From: GCA-002697625 sp002697625
GTDB lineage: Bacteria > Bacteroidota > Bacteroidia > Flavobacteriales > BACL11
DNA length: 33,981 nt
NCBI GenBank assembly: GCA_964004625.1
Contig: CAXFOB010000030.1
Coordinates: 1 to 33,981 of the forward strand
Direction: 5' to 3'
The position numbers and the translations under genes are program-made. The notes beneath the pieces are model-generated. The model made no database searches. It saw only the letters and a program-made list of their open reading frames with translations, and was not told the origin of the DNA. This document shows positions 1 to 7,113 of this stretch, in pieces (within the stretch, counting starts at the first letter, position 1; the number at the start of each line of letters is the position of its first letter).

Positions 1-191
1 AGAAGGAGTTATTGAAAACAATTACTGATAAATACGATAAACAAACTTCTCCTTATTATGCAGCTTCTCGTATATGGACAGATGCAATTATTGATCCTTT
101 AGAGACTCGTAAAGTAATTTCTATGGGGATAGAAGCGGCCAATAACGCACCAATTAAAGAAGTCTATAACCCTGGAGTTATTCAGTCTTAA
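1..191 (+). CDS. Acyl-CoA carboxylase, carboxyltransferase (beta) subunit, C-terminal end only
   Basis: Only the last 62 codons are in the window (reading frame from base 3, stop TAA at 189-191). The translation contains YYAASRIWTDAIIDPLETRK followed by MGIEAANNAPIKE, the conserved end of biotin-dependent carboxyltransferase beta subunits of the propionyl-/methylcrotonyl-CoA carboxylase type. These cytoplasmic enzymes move a carboxyl group from carboxybiotin to an acyl-CoA. The fragment is too short to tell which acyl-CoA is used. The C-terminus looks complete and undamaged. About 140 bases follow before the thrS promoter, and I see no strong terminator hairpin there. Family is fairly certain; substrate is unknown. 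Confidence 0.85.
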   Translation, partial: KELLKTITDKYDKQTSPYYAASRIWTDAIIDPLETRKVISMGIEAANNAPIKEVYNPGVIQS

Positions 192-329
192 ATTAAATTT
201 CCGAACAATTTTATTTATCAATCTTTTTATTTTTAAATTGACAATCAGAAATCTTTATAGTATCAAAACCAAGTTTTGAAGAAGTTAGTATTGATGCAAA
301 ATCTCGAATTACCATTCTTTCTAATTGCC

Positions 330-337
330 TATATTTG
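330..337 (+). promoter_or_regulatory. Bacteroidota -7 promoter box for thrS
   Basis: TATATTTG matches the Bacteroidota/Flavobacterium -7 consensus TAnnTTTG. It lies 20 bases before the thrS ATG at 358, so transcription should start near 341 with a leader of about 17 bases. It lies inside a longer open frame that begins at a TTG (325), which argues for the ATG at 358. No clear -33 TTG is found at the usual distance. Confidence 0.65.
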
Positions 338-357
338 CAAGCCTAAAGACAATAAAA

Positions 358-2301
358 ATGATTAACATCACCCTTCCTGATGGAAGTATAAAACAGGTAG
401 AAAGTGGAACTTCAGCTATGGATATCGCCATGAGTATTTCTGAAGGTTTAGCACGAAATGTGCTATCTGCTAGTGTAAACGGAGAAGTTTGGGATGCCAA
501 TCGTCCTATAACCACTGATTCTACACTTACCCTACATACTTTTAACGATAAAGACGGAAAAGCTACATTCTGGCATTCTTCTGCACACATTATGGCAGAA
601 GCTCTAGAGGATTTATATCCTGGTGTAAAACTAGGTATTGGTCCTGCAGTAGATAATGGTTTTTATTATGATATAGATTTAGGAGATCGTGTTCTTTCTA
701 TCGAAGATTTACCTAAGATTGAAAAGAAAATGAAGGAGTTGACTTCTCAAAAAGTTTCTTTTGATAGGAAAGATATTTCTAAAGATGATGCAATTCAGTA
801 TTTCACCGATAAGGGGGATGAATATAAATTAGAATTACTCGAAGATTTAGAAGATGGAAACATCACTTTTTATACTCAAGGTAACTTTACCGATTTATGT
901 AGAGGTCCACACATTCCATCATCAGGAAAAATCAAAGCAATTAAATTACTAAATATTGCAGGTGCCTATTGGAGAGGTGACGAAAATCGTAAACAACTTA
1001 CGCGTATATATGGGATATCTTTCCCAAAACAAAAAGAATTAACTGCTCACCTTGAGATGTTAGAGGAAGCTAAAAAAAGAGACCACCGAAAAATAGGGAA
1101 GGAAATGGAACTTTTTACATTCTCACAAAAGGTAGGACAAGGTTTACCTCTTTGGTTACCTAAAGGTGCTCAACTTCGTGAAAAATTAGAAAACTTCCTT
1201 AAAAAAGCACAAATTCAGGCAGGATATTTACCTGTAGTTACTCCACATATTGGTAATAAAGATTTGTATGTATGTTCTGGTCATTACGACAAATATGGTG
1301 AGGATTCTTTCCAACCTATCAAAACTCCTAATGAAGGGGAAGAGTTTTTCCTAAAACCTATGAACTGCCCGCACCATTGCGAAATCTATAAAGCAAAACA
1401 ATATTCTTACCGGGATTTACCTGTCAGATTTGCAGAGTTCGGCACGGTTTATCGTTACGAACAATCAGGAGAATTACATGGTTTAACGCGTGTCAGATCT
1501 TTCACTCAAGATGACGCACACCTTTTCGTGCGTCCTGACCAAGTAAAACAAGAATTTATCAATGTAATTAACTTAGTACTTTATATTTTCAATGCACTTG
1601 GTTTTGAAGATTTCAAAACACAAATCTCTTTGCGAGATCCTGAAAACAAAACAAAATATATTGGTTCTGATGAAAATTGGGATAAAGCTGAGGCTGCTAT
1701 CATAGAAGCTACTTCCGAAAAAGGACTAAATACTGTAGTGGAATATGGAGAGGCTGCTTTCTATGGTCCTAAATTAGACTTCATGGTTAAGGATGCTTTA
1801 GGTAGAGAATGGCAATTAGGAACTATTCAAGTAGATTATAACCTACCAGAACGTTTTGAACTAGAATACACTGGTGCAGATAATCAGAAACACAGACCGG
1901 TAATGATACACCGAGCACCTTTTGGTTCTATGGAACGGTTTGTTGCGGTTCTAATCGAACATTGTGGTGGTAATTTCCCACTTTGGCTTACTCCTGAACA
2001 AGTAGTAATCCTCCCTATCTCTGAAAAATATCACAATTATGCAAATAAAGTATTGGAATTACTAAAAAATCACGATATTTGCGGTCGCATTGATGAGAGG
2101 TCGGAGAAAACAGGAAGAAAAATCAGAGATGCAGAGGTATCTAAAACACCTTACATGATTATAGTTGGGGAAAAAGAACAAGAAGAAAAAACTATATCAG
2201 TAAGAAAACATGGTAGTGAAGATTTAGGACAAATGAAAATTGACACACTAATAGATACCATAAATAAAGAAATAGAACAAGTAACAAAATTTAATAACTA
2301 A
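358..2301 (+). CDS. thrS: Threonyl-tRNA synthetase
   Basis: A 647-residue class II aminoacyl-tRNA synthetase that attaches threonine to tRNA-Thr in the cytoplasm. Domain order is as usual: TGS domain (about 1-62), editing domain with HSSAH (H73, H77), catalytic core with MNCPHHCEIY holding a zinc-binding Cys, motif 2 around RFAEFGTVYRYE, motif 3 HRAPFGSMERF, and the anticodon-binding domain at the C-terminus. The frame is open further upstream to a TTG at 325, but the ATG at 358 gives the family's normal N-terminus (MINITLPDG) and sits just after a promoter box. It heads the thrS-infC-rpmI-rplT translation cluster, and infC begins at or just past its stop codon, so the two are very likely co-transcribed. 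Length and motifs are normal. Confidence 0.97.
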   Translation: MINITLPDGSIKQVESGTSAMDIAMSISEGLARNVLSASVNGEVWDANRPITTDSTLTLHTFNDKDGKATFWHSSAHIMAEALEDLYPGVKLGIGPAVDNGFYYDIDLGDRVLSIEDLPKIEKKMKELTSQKVSFDRKDISKDDAIQYFTDKGDEYKLELLEDLEDGNITFYTQGNFTDLCRGPHIPSSGKIKAIKLLNIAGAYWRGDENRKQLTRIYGISFPKQKELTAHLEMLEEAKKRDHRKIGKEMELFTFSQKVGQGLPLWLPKGAQLREKLENFLKKAQIQAGYLPVVTPHIGNKDLYVCSGHYDKYGEDSFQPIKTPNEGEEFFLKPMNCPHHCEIYKAKQYSYRDLPVRFAEFGTVYRYEQSGELHGLTRVRSFTQDDAHLFVRPDQVKQEFINVINLVLYIFNALGFEDFKTQISLRDPENKTKYIGSDENWDKAEAAIIEATSEKGLNTVVEYGEAAFYGPKLDFMVKDALGREWQLGTIQVDYNLPERFELEYTGADNQKHRPVMIHRAPFGSMERFVAVLIEHCGGNFPLWLTPEQVVILPISEKYHNYANKVLELLKNHDICGRIDERSEKTGRKIRDAEVSKTPYMIIVGEKEQEEKTISVRKHGSEDLGQMKIDTLIDTINKEIEQVTKFNN

Positions 2302-2314
2302 AAAACAAAGAGTA

Positions 2315-2863
2315 ATCGCTAGGAAACATTTCAGAAACAGAGAAGAAAGAAAAGATCTTCATAAGGTAAACGAAAACATAAGAGCTCCATATGTAAGAAT
2401 TGTTGGGGACAACGTTGAATCTAAAATAATATCTATTAAAGAAGCTTTACACAAAGCCAACCAAATGGATTTAGATTTAGTAGAAATCTCTCCCAATGCA
2501 GAACCTCCAGTTTGTAAGTTAATAGATTATAAAAAGTTCATTTACGACCAAAAAAAGAAGCAAAAAGCCATTAAGGCAAAAACAGTAAAGGTTGTAGTAA
2601 AAGAATTGAGATTCGGACCTAATACTGGTGAACATGATTTTAATTTTAAACTTAAACATGCCATTGGTTTTTTAGAAGACGGATTTAAAGTAAAAGCATT
2701 TGTTTTTTTTAGAGGAAGAACTATTATTTTTAAAGAACAAGGTGAAATTTTACTTTTAAAACTAGCTCAGGCACTAGAAGAAGTAGGTGTTATCGAAAAC
2801 ATGCCAAAGCTAGAAGGGAAAAAGATGATAATGATGATAGCACCAAAAAAGAAGAATAAATAA
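2315..2863 (+). CDS. infC: Translation initiation factor IF-3, probable rare (AUC or AUA) start codon
   Basis: IF-3 binds the 30S subunit, keeps it apart from 50S and checks start codons. The protein shows the N-domain (VNENIRAPYVRIVGDNVES), the linker (DLVEISPNAEPPVCKLIDYK) and the C-domain ending in LEGKKMIMMIAPKKK. The first in-frame ATG (2465) lies inside the conserved N-domain and would remove about 50 essential residues. Between the in-frame stop at 2282-2284 and 2465 there is no ATG, GTG or TTG in frame. A rare start is therefore needed: ATC at 2315 (182 residues, normal family length) is my choice, and ATA at 2294, overlapping the end of thrS, is the alternative. Rare infC starts are known in enterobacteria, where IF-3 discriminates against its own start and so limits its level. 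No promoter is seen, so it should be read from the thrS transcript. Function is certain; the exact start is not. Confidence 0.92.
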   Translation: MARKHFRNREERKDLHKVNENIRAPYVRIVGDNVESKIISIKEALHKANQMDLDLVEISPNAEPPVCKLIDYKKFIYDQKKKQKAIKAKTVKVVVKELRFGPNTGEHDFNFKLKHAIGFLEDGFKVKAFVFFRGRTIIFKEQGEILLLKLAQALEEVGVIENMPKLEGKKMIMMIAPKKKNK

Positions 2864-2874
2864 AATAAGATACA

Positions 2875-3069
2875 ATGCCAAAAATGAAAACAAAAGCGGG
2901 AGCTAAAAAAAGGTTCAAGCTTACAGGATCAGGGAAAATTAAAAGAAAACACGCTTTTAAAAGCCATATCCTCACTAAAAAAGGTACAAAACAAAAAAGA
3001 AACCTAACTAAAACTGGTTTAGTTCATGATGCAGATATGAACAACATCAAACATCAGTTAGGACTTTAA
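2875..3069 (+). CDS. rpmI: 50S ribosomal protein L35
   Basis: A 64-residue, very basic protein of the large ribosomal subunit. It begins MPKMKTKAGAKKRFKLTGSG and carries KRKHAFKSHIL, the standard bL35 pattern, at the normal length. It starts 11 bases after the infC stop, in the conserved order infC-rpmI-rplT, so it is almost certainly part of the same transcript. An 85-base spacer separates it from rplT. In other bacteria this cluster is controlled by L20 binding to mRNA; whether that happens here cannot be told from the sequence. Confidence 0.97.
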   Translation: MPKMKTKAGAKKRFKLTGSGKIKRKHAFKSHILTKKGTKQKRNLTKTGLVHDADMNNIKHQLGL

Positions 3070-3154
3070 TATAATTAACTAGGTAATTAACCAGGTATTT
3101 AGTTTTAAGTGCAAACTTTAAATAAGCCACTAACTACCAAAAAACAATGAAAAA

Positions 3155-3499
3155 ATGCCAAGATCGGTAAACTCAGTAGCTGCAAAAGCTAAAAGAAAAA
3201 AGGTAATTAAAGCCGCCAAAGGTTACTTTGGAAGAAGAAAAAATGTTCATACAGTAGCTAAAAATGCTGTTGAAAAAGGAATGCAATATGCATACCGTGA
3301 CAGAAAAAACAAAAAGAGAACATTCAGAGCTCTATGGATTCAAAGAATTAATGCAGGTGCTAGATTACACGGAATGTCTTACTCTCAATTAATGGGTAAA
3401 ATTCATGCAAACGGAATTGAATTAAACAGAAAAGTTCTTGCTGATTTAGCAATGAATCACCCAGAAGCTTTTAAAGCAATTGTTGATAAAGTAAAATAA
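3155..3499 (+). CDS. rplT: 50S ribosomal protein L20
   Basis: A 114-residue basic protein of the large subunit, needed early in 50S assembly. MPRSVNSVAAKAKRKKVIKA, then GYFGRRKN and LWIQRINAGARLHGMSYS, are the classic bL20 blocks. The ATG at 3155 gives the conserved MPRS start. Another ATG at 3147 is out of frame and opens only a 7-codon frame (MKKCQDR) that overlaps the L20 start, probably by chance. The gene is last in the thrS-infC-rpmI-rplT cluster and is followed within 25 bases by a strong terminator hairpin. Confidence 0.97.
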   Translation: MPRSVNSVAAKAKRKKVIKAAKGYFGRRKNVHTVAKNAVEKGMQYAYRDRKNKKRTFRALWIQRINAGARLHGMSYSQLMGKIHANGIELNRKVLADLAMNHPEAFKAIVDKVK

Positions 3500-3520
3500 A
3501 TAATCTATTCTTTAATTACA

Positions 3521-3551
3521 AAGGAGATCCCATCAGGATCTCCTTTTTTTT
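3521..3551 (+). terminator. Rho-independent terminator after rplT
   Basis: A perfect 10-bp stem (AAGGAGATCC, 3521-3530, with GGATCTCCTT, 3536-3545) with a 5-base loop, running into a T tract to 3551. It ends the ribosomal protein transcript. On the other strand the stem is preceded by A residues but followed only by mixed A/T, so it may stop the convergent yqeY transcript less well. Confidence 0.9.
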
Positions 3552-3566
3552 ACTATTTTTTATCAG

Positions 3567-4013
3567 TTAAGACAACTCCTCTCTCACTAATTGAGATATA
3601 AGTTTTCCATCTGCTTTTCCATTTAGTTTACCCATTAATTGCCCCATGCATTTCCCCATATCTGCAGGAGAAGACGCTCCTACTTTTGAAATAACATCTT
3701 TTACAATTTGTCTTATTTCATCTTCACTCATTTGTTCTGGTAAATAAACCTCTAAGTATTCTAACTCTATAATTTCATCTTTTGCTAAATCCTCTCTTCC
3801 TTGATCTGTATAAATTGAAGCAGACTCCTTTCTTTGTTTTACAAGTTTTGATATTATCTTCTCCGCTACATCATCAGGAACCGAATCTGCCCCATCCTTA
3901 GTCATCTCTACAATGAAAGCTGCTTTAACTGCCCTAAGAGCAGCTAATCTATCTTTTTCTTTAGCAATCATTGCTTGTTTTATATGATCGTTTATTGTGT
4001 TTTGTAAACTCAT
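3567..4013 (-). CDS. GatB/YqeY domain protein
   Basis: A 148-residue protein that matches the stand-alone YqeY family: MSLQNTINDHIKQAMIAKEK at the start, LAALRAVKAAF, then LEVYLPEQMSEDEI and a C-terminus MGKCMGQLMGKLNGKADGKL. The domain is related to the tRNA-binding tail of GatB, part of the amidotransferase that makes Gln-tRNA and Asn-tRNA. The role of stand-alone copies is unclear. It starts one base after the stop of the TPR lipoprotein gene, as the last gene of the recA-TPR-yqeY run. Length is normal. Confidence in the family is high; the cellular function is not established. Confidence 0.9.
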   Translation of the reverse strand: MSLQNTINDHIKQAMIAKEKDRLAALRAVKAAFIVEMTKDGADSVPDDVAEKIISKLVKQRKESASIYTDQGREDLAKDEIIELEYLEVYLPEQMSEDEIRQIVKDVISKVGASSPADMGKCMGQLMGKLNGKADGKLISQLVREELS

Positions 4014-4014
4014 A

Positions 4015-5073
4015 TTATTTATATTTTTTGTTATCTGATATTAATTTATTCAACCTATCATTTGCCTCTTTAAAATTAGGATTAATCCCTAATGCTTTTC
4101 TATAATACTGTTCCGCATTTACCACATCCCCTAATCCCTGATAACAGATTGCCATCCTAAAATAAGCTAAATAATAATTAGGATTAACCCTTAAAACCTC
4201 AATGAAATAATTTATTGCATTTTTATAATCCTTTAAATCATCCTGAAACATAAATCCTAAATTATAAATAGCGTTTTCATATATTCTATCTTCAATTCCT
4301 ATATCTATTATTTTATGATATACTTCTTGAGCCTCTGAATACATAGAATTGCTATGATAGGCCAAACCCATATTGTACCAAGCTATCCTATTCTCCGGAT
4401 TTATTTTTACTACTTTAGTATAATAAAAAAAAGATAAAGAATCTGCTAAAGAATGATGAAGATTACCTAATTGTAAATAACCTTCTTCATTATTAGAATC
4501 TAACTCGACAGTCTTATTAAAACATAAGACAGCTTGTTCCTTTCTATCCAATTCTATATAACAATATCCTAATAATAAAAAAGTATGAGGATCTGATGCA
4601 TTAACTAAAATTGATTCTTCTAATAATTTAACGGATGTATTTAAATATTCATCATTTTCAAAGGTCTTCCCTCTAAATAAGAATATTTCGCCTGCTTTCT
4701 TATAAGAAAGTGCAATATTATAATTGTATCTTACTGAAGTATAAAAATGTTCAGAAGATAAAACAAGATAAGAATCGTCTCCTACCCTTGATTTCACTAA
4801 TTCTAAAAGTACATCAGCTAATAAATAATGGGTTTCTCCTTTTGTAGAATCTAAAGAATTTGCCTGATTCAAATCTTTCAAAGCCTCCTTAAATCTCTTC
4901 CGTTCAATATTTATCTTTGCTCTTGCTACATACAAAGAATCGTTCGTAATATCCTTATCAATCAGTTCAGAAACAACAACAATCGGATCCTGATTTTTGG
5001 TTTCTTTTACCGATTCTGTTTCAGAAACACATGCAATTAAAAATAGAGAATAGAGAAAAAATATTATTCTCAT
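4015..5073 (-). CDS. Tetratricopeptide-repeat lipoprotein
   Basis: A 352-residue protein that begins with a short hydrophobic signal and lipobox ending LFLIAC (Cys15), so it is probably a lipid-anchored envelope protein. The rest is a chain of TPR repeats, for example EAHYLLADVL-like helices, LLLGYCYIELDRKEQAVLCF, AWYNMGLAYHSNSMYSEAQE, and LAYFRMAICYQGLGDVVNAE near the end. TPR proteins act as protein-protein scaffolds; no enzyme domain is visible. Its ATG overlaps the recA stop by one base (TAATG), which suggests translational coupling to recA, and yqeY follows after one base. The link between a lipoprotein and recA may be only positional. The exact partner is unknown. Confidence 0.85.
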   Translation of the reverse strand: MRIIFFLYSLFLIACVSETESVKETKNQDPIVVVSELIDKDITNDSLYVARAKINIERKRFKEALKDLNQANSLDSTKGETHYLLADVLLELVKSRVGDDSYLVLSSEHFYTSVRYNYNIALSYKKAGEIFLFRGKTFENDEYLNTSVKLLEESILVNASDPHTFLLLGYCYIELDRKEQAVLCFNKTVELDSNNEEGYLQLGNLHHSLADSLSFFYYTKVVKINPENRIAWYNMGLAYHSNSMYSEAQEVYHKIIDIGIEDRIYENAIYNLGFMFQDDLKDYKNAINYFIEVLRVNPNYYLAYFRMAICYQGLGDVVNAEQYYRKALGINPNFKEANDRLNKLISDNKKYK

Positions 5074-6074
5074 TATTCAACAGTGTTTGCTTCTGCAATT
5101 TTTTGTTCTAATTCAGACATTAACTCCGGATTATCCTCTAACATGTTCTTTACAGCATCTCTTCCTTGACCTAATTTTGTATCTTCATAGGAGAACCAAG
5201 AACCACTTTTCTTTACAACATCTGAGTCTACAGCCATATCCAAAACCTCTCCACTTCTAGAAATTCCTTTACCAAACATAATATCAAATTCTACCTTTTT
5301 AAATGGAGGAGCAACTTTATTCTTTACTACCTTTACTCTTGTTCTATTACCAATGACATCATCTCCATTTTTAATCGCTCCAATTCTTCTGATATCTAAC
5401 CTAACTGAAGAGTAAAATTTAAGAGCATTTCCTCCTGTAGTGGTTTCTGGAGAACCAAACATCACTCCAATTTTCATTCGCAACTGATTGATAAAAATAA
5501 GAGTACACCCTGTTTTGTTTATAGTAGCGGTTAGTTTTCTTAAGGCTTGAGACATCAATCTCGCGTGGAGTCCCATTTTACTATCTCCCATTTCTCCTTC
5601 AATCTCAGATTTTGGGGTAAGGGCTGCAACTGAATCTATAATTACTAAATCTACCGCACCAGAACTGATTAAATGATCTGCAATCTCTAAAGCTTGTTCT
5701 CCATTATCAGGCTGAGAAATAAACAAATCTTCAATATTCACTCCTAAACTAGATGCATACGAAGCGTCAAAAGCATGTTCCGCATCTATAAAAGCCGCTA
5801 TTCCGCCTTGCTTTTGTACTTCTGCAATAGCATGTATAGTTAAGGTTGTTTTACCAGATGATTCAGGACCATATATTTCTACTACTCTTCCTCTAGGATA
5901 TCCTCCTACTCCTAAAACAGTGTCTAAACCTAACGAGCCTGTTGGGATAGAGTCAATATCTTCTACTACTTTATCACCTAACTTCATTACTACACCTTTT
6001 CCGTATGATTTCTCTAACTTACCCAAAGTAAGTTCTAATGCCTTTAATTTGGCTGATTTTTCTTTATCACTCAT
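5073..6074 (-). CDS. recA: Recombinase RecA
   Basis: A 333-residue DNA strand-exchange ATPase central to homologous recombination and repair. Visible features are Walker A GPESSGKT (69-76), Walker B LVIIDS (Asp147), the DNA-binding loop region around GEMGDSKMGLHARLMSQALR, and INQLRMKIGVMFGSPETT. The C-terminus (ELEQKIAEANTVE) is acidic but short. There is no intein and no frameshift. No TAnnTTTG box or LexA-like operator was recognised in the 78 bases between nth and recA, so it may share nth transcription or use an unrecognised promoter. It overlaps the downstream TPR lipoprotein start by one base. Confidence 0.98.
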   Translation of the reverse strand: MSDKEKSAKLKALELTLGKLEKSYGKGVVMKLGDKVVEDIDSIPTGSLGLDTVLGVGGYPRGRVVEIYGPESSGKTTLTIHAIAEVQKQGGIAAFIDAEHAFDASYASSLGVNIEDLFISQPDNGEQALEIADHLISSGAVDLVIIDSVAALTPKSEIEGEMGDSKMGLHARLMSQALRKLTATINKTGCTLIFINQLRMKIGVMFGSPETTTGGNALKFYSSVRLDIRRIGAIKNGDDVIGNRTRVKVVKNKVAPPFKKVEFDIMFGKGISRSGEVLDMAVDSDVVKKSGSWFSYEDTKLGQGRDAVKNMLEDNPELMSELEQKIAEANTVE

Positions 6075-6152
6075 AATTATTTATTTTAATACAAAAAAGA
6101 GAAAATATCTATGAAATTAAAAGAAAAGAGACTCCTATTTATTAACAGAAGA

Positions 6153-6800
6153 TTAATTTTTTATCTTGTGTTTTTTATACGATTTGCATAAGTTAGTTAT
6201 ACCACAATTCTCACATTCTGCTCTTCTAGATTTACAGACATATCTACCATGTAATATCAACCAATGATGAGCAATATTTAATTTCTCTTCAGGGAAAAGT
6301 TTCAAAAGTTGTAATTCAGATTGTAATGGATTCTTAGCATTTGTCGTTAATCCTATCCTATTTGCCACTCTAAAAACATGTGTATCTACTGGCATTGCCG
6401 GAATATCAAAATATACTGAACCAACAACATTTGCAGTTTTTCTACCCACCCCTGGTAACCTTTGTAACTCTTCTAAACTAGCGGGGATTTCAGAATTATA
6501 TTCATTTACCAACATTTTAGCAAGTCCTAAAAGATGTTTTGCCTTATTTCTTGGATAGCTACAACTTTTTATCAATTCAAATATATGATCTACAGAAGCT
6601 TCCGACATTATCTCTGGAGTAGGAAATTCTTCAAACAATTTTGGGGTAATTATATTTACTCTCTTGTCTGTACATTGCGCAGACAATACTACAGCAACCG
6701 TAAGCTCAAATGCATTTGTATAATGCAACTCTGTTTTCGCCTCTGGCAAGTATTCTGAAAAGTAATCAATAAATAAACTTACCCTTTCTTGTTTTTTCAT
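6153..6800 (-). CDS. nth: Endonuclease III
   Basis: A 215-residue DNA glycosylase/AP lyase that removes oxidised pyrimidines in base excision repair. The helix-hairpin-helix LPGVGRKTANVV carries the catalytic Lys121, VDTHVFRVANR carries the catalytic Asp139, and the C-terminal iron-sulfur cluster pattern C-x6-C-x2-C-x5-C is intact. The frame is open to an ATG at 6833, but the start at 6800 (MKKQERVSLF) aligns with known enzymes, and a promoter box at 6805-6812 lies inside the longer version. The box ends only four bases before this ATG, so the mRNA should be leaderless or nearly so. recA follows 78 bases downstream on the same strand. Confidence 0.96.
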   Translation of the reverse strand: MKKQERVSLFIDYFSEYLPEAKTELHYTNAFELTVAVVLSAQCTDKRVNIITPKLFEEFPTPEIMSEASVDHIFELIKSCSYPRNKAKHLLGLAKMLVNEYNSEIPASLEELQRLPGVGRKTANVVGSVYFDIPAMPVDTHVFRVANRIGLTTNAKNPLQSELQLLKLFPEEKLNIAHHWLILHGRYVCKSRRAECENCGITNLCKSYKKHKIKN

Positions 6801-6804
6801 ATTA

Positions 6805-6833
6805 CAAATGTAACAATAAAAAAGGCCGAACAA
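6805..6833 (-). promoter_or_regulatory. Promoter for nth (-7 box TACATTTG, -33 TTG)
   Basis: On the - strand TACATTTG (6805-6812) fits TAnnTTTG, with a TTG at 6831-6833 separated by 18 bases. The -33 element lies within the terminator of the preceding small gene, so the two signals overlap. The predicted transcription start is about 6801, at the start codon itself. Confidence 0.65.
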
Positions 6834-6850
6834 AATAAATTGTTCGACCT
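6817..6850 (-). terminator. Rho-independent terminator after the 59-codon gene
   Basis: On the - strand AGGTCGAACA (6841-6850) pairs with TGTTCGGCCT (6823-6832), a 10-bp stem with one G-U pair and an 8-base loop, running straight into a T tract (6823 down to about 6818). It marks the end of a transcript coming from the sigma factor/small gene side and separates it from nth. Confidence 0.85.
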
Positions 6851-6872
6851 AATCATAAAAAACCAAAACCAC

Positions 6873-7052
6873 TTAGTTATTTAACATTAAAACATCTCCA
6901 ATGGAATTTGTTTTAATACATTTTACAGACTTTGAATAAGATAAAATCATCCTAACTGATTCTTCTCGCACTTGTAGTCTTGCTTCAGATTTTTTTGTCT
7001 TTACTTGCGAATTGTGGTTCAACAAATAAGATAAAGTAGAGATTTCTTTCAT
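6873..7052 (-). CDS. Small conserved-looking protein (59 aa) downstream of the sigma factor
   Basis: An ATG-to-TAA frame of 59 codons in the gap between the sigma factor gene and nth. The protein starts MKEISTLSYLLNHNSQVKTK, has a charged middle (KSEARLQVREESVRMIL), and ends SIGDVLMLNN. It is soluble, with no signal peptide or membrane segment. I recognise no named family. Support for a real gene: it fills the only large gap on this strand, it lies 61 bases after the sigma factor stop with no promoter of its own seen, and a strong terminator begins 23 bases after its stop. It may be co-expressed with the sigma factor and could act with it, but that is inference from position only. Confidence 0.7.
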   Translation of the reverse strand: MKEISTLSYLLNHNSQVKTKKSEARLQVREESVRMILSYSKSVKCIKTNSIGDVLMLNN

Positions 7053-7113
7053 ATAGTATATTTTTGTTCATATACCTACATAACGCCCTAATTGAGTTTA
7101 TATTGTATCAACC

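Noticed and set aside
325..357. Longer thrS start at TTG 325
   Set aside because: A promoter box (330-337) lies inside this stretch, and the ATG at 358 gives the family's normal N-terminus.
2465..2863. Short infC starting at the ATG 2465
   Set aside because: It would remove the conserved N-domain of IF-3, whose codons are clearly readable upstream to about 2315.
3147..3170. Seven-codon frame (MKKCQDR) overlapping the start of rplT
   Set aside because: Too short and A-rich; no evidence beyond chance for a regulatory upstream frame.
6801..6833. Longer nth start at 6833
   Set aside because: The added residues (MFGLFYCYICN) do not match the family, and the promoter and terminator lie in that stretch.
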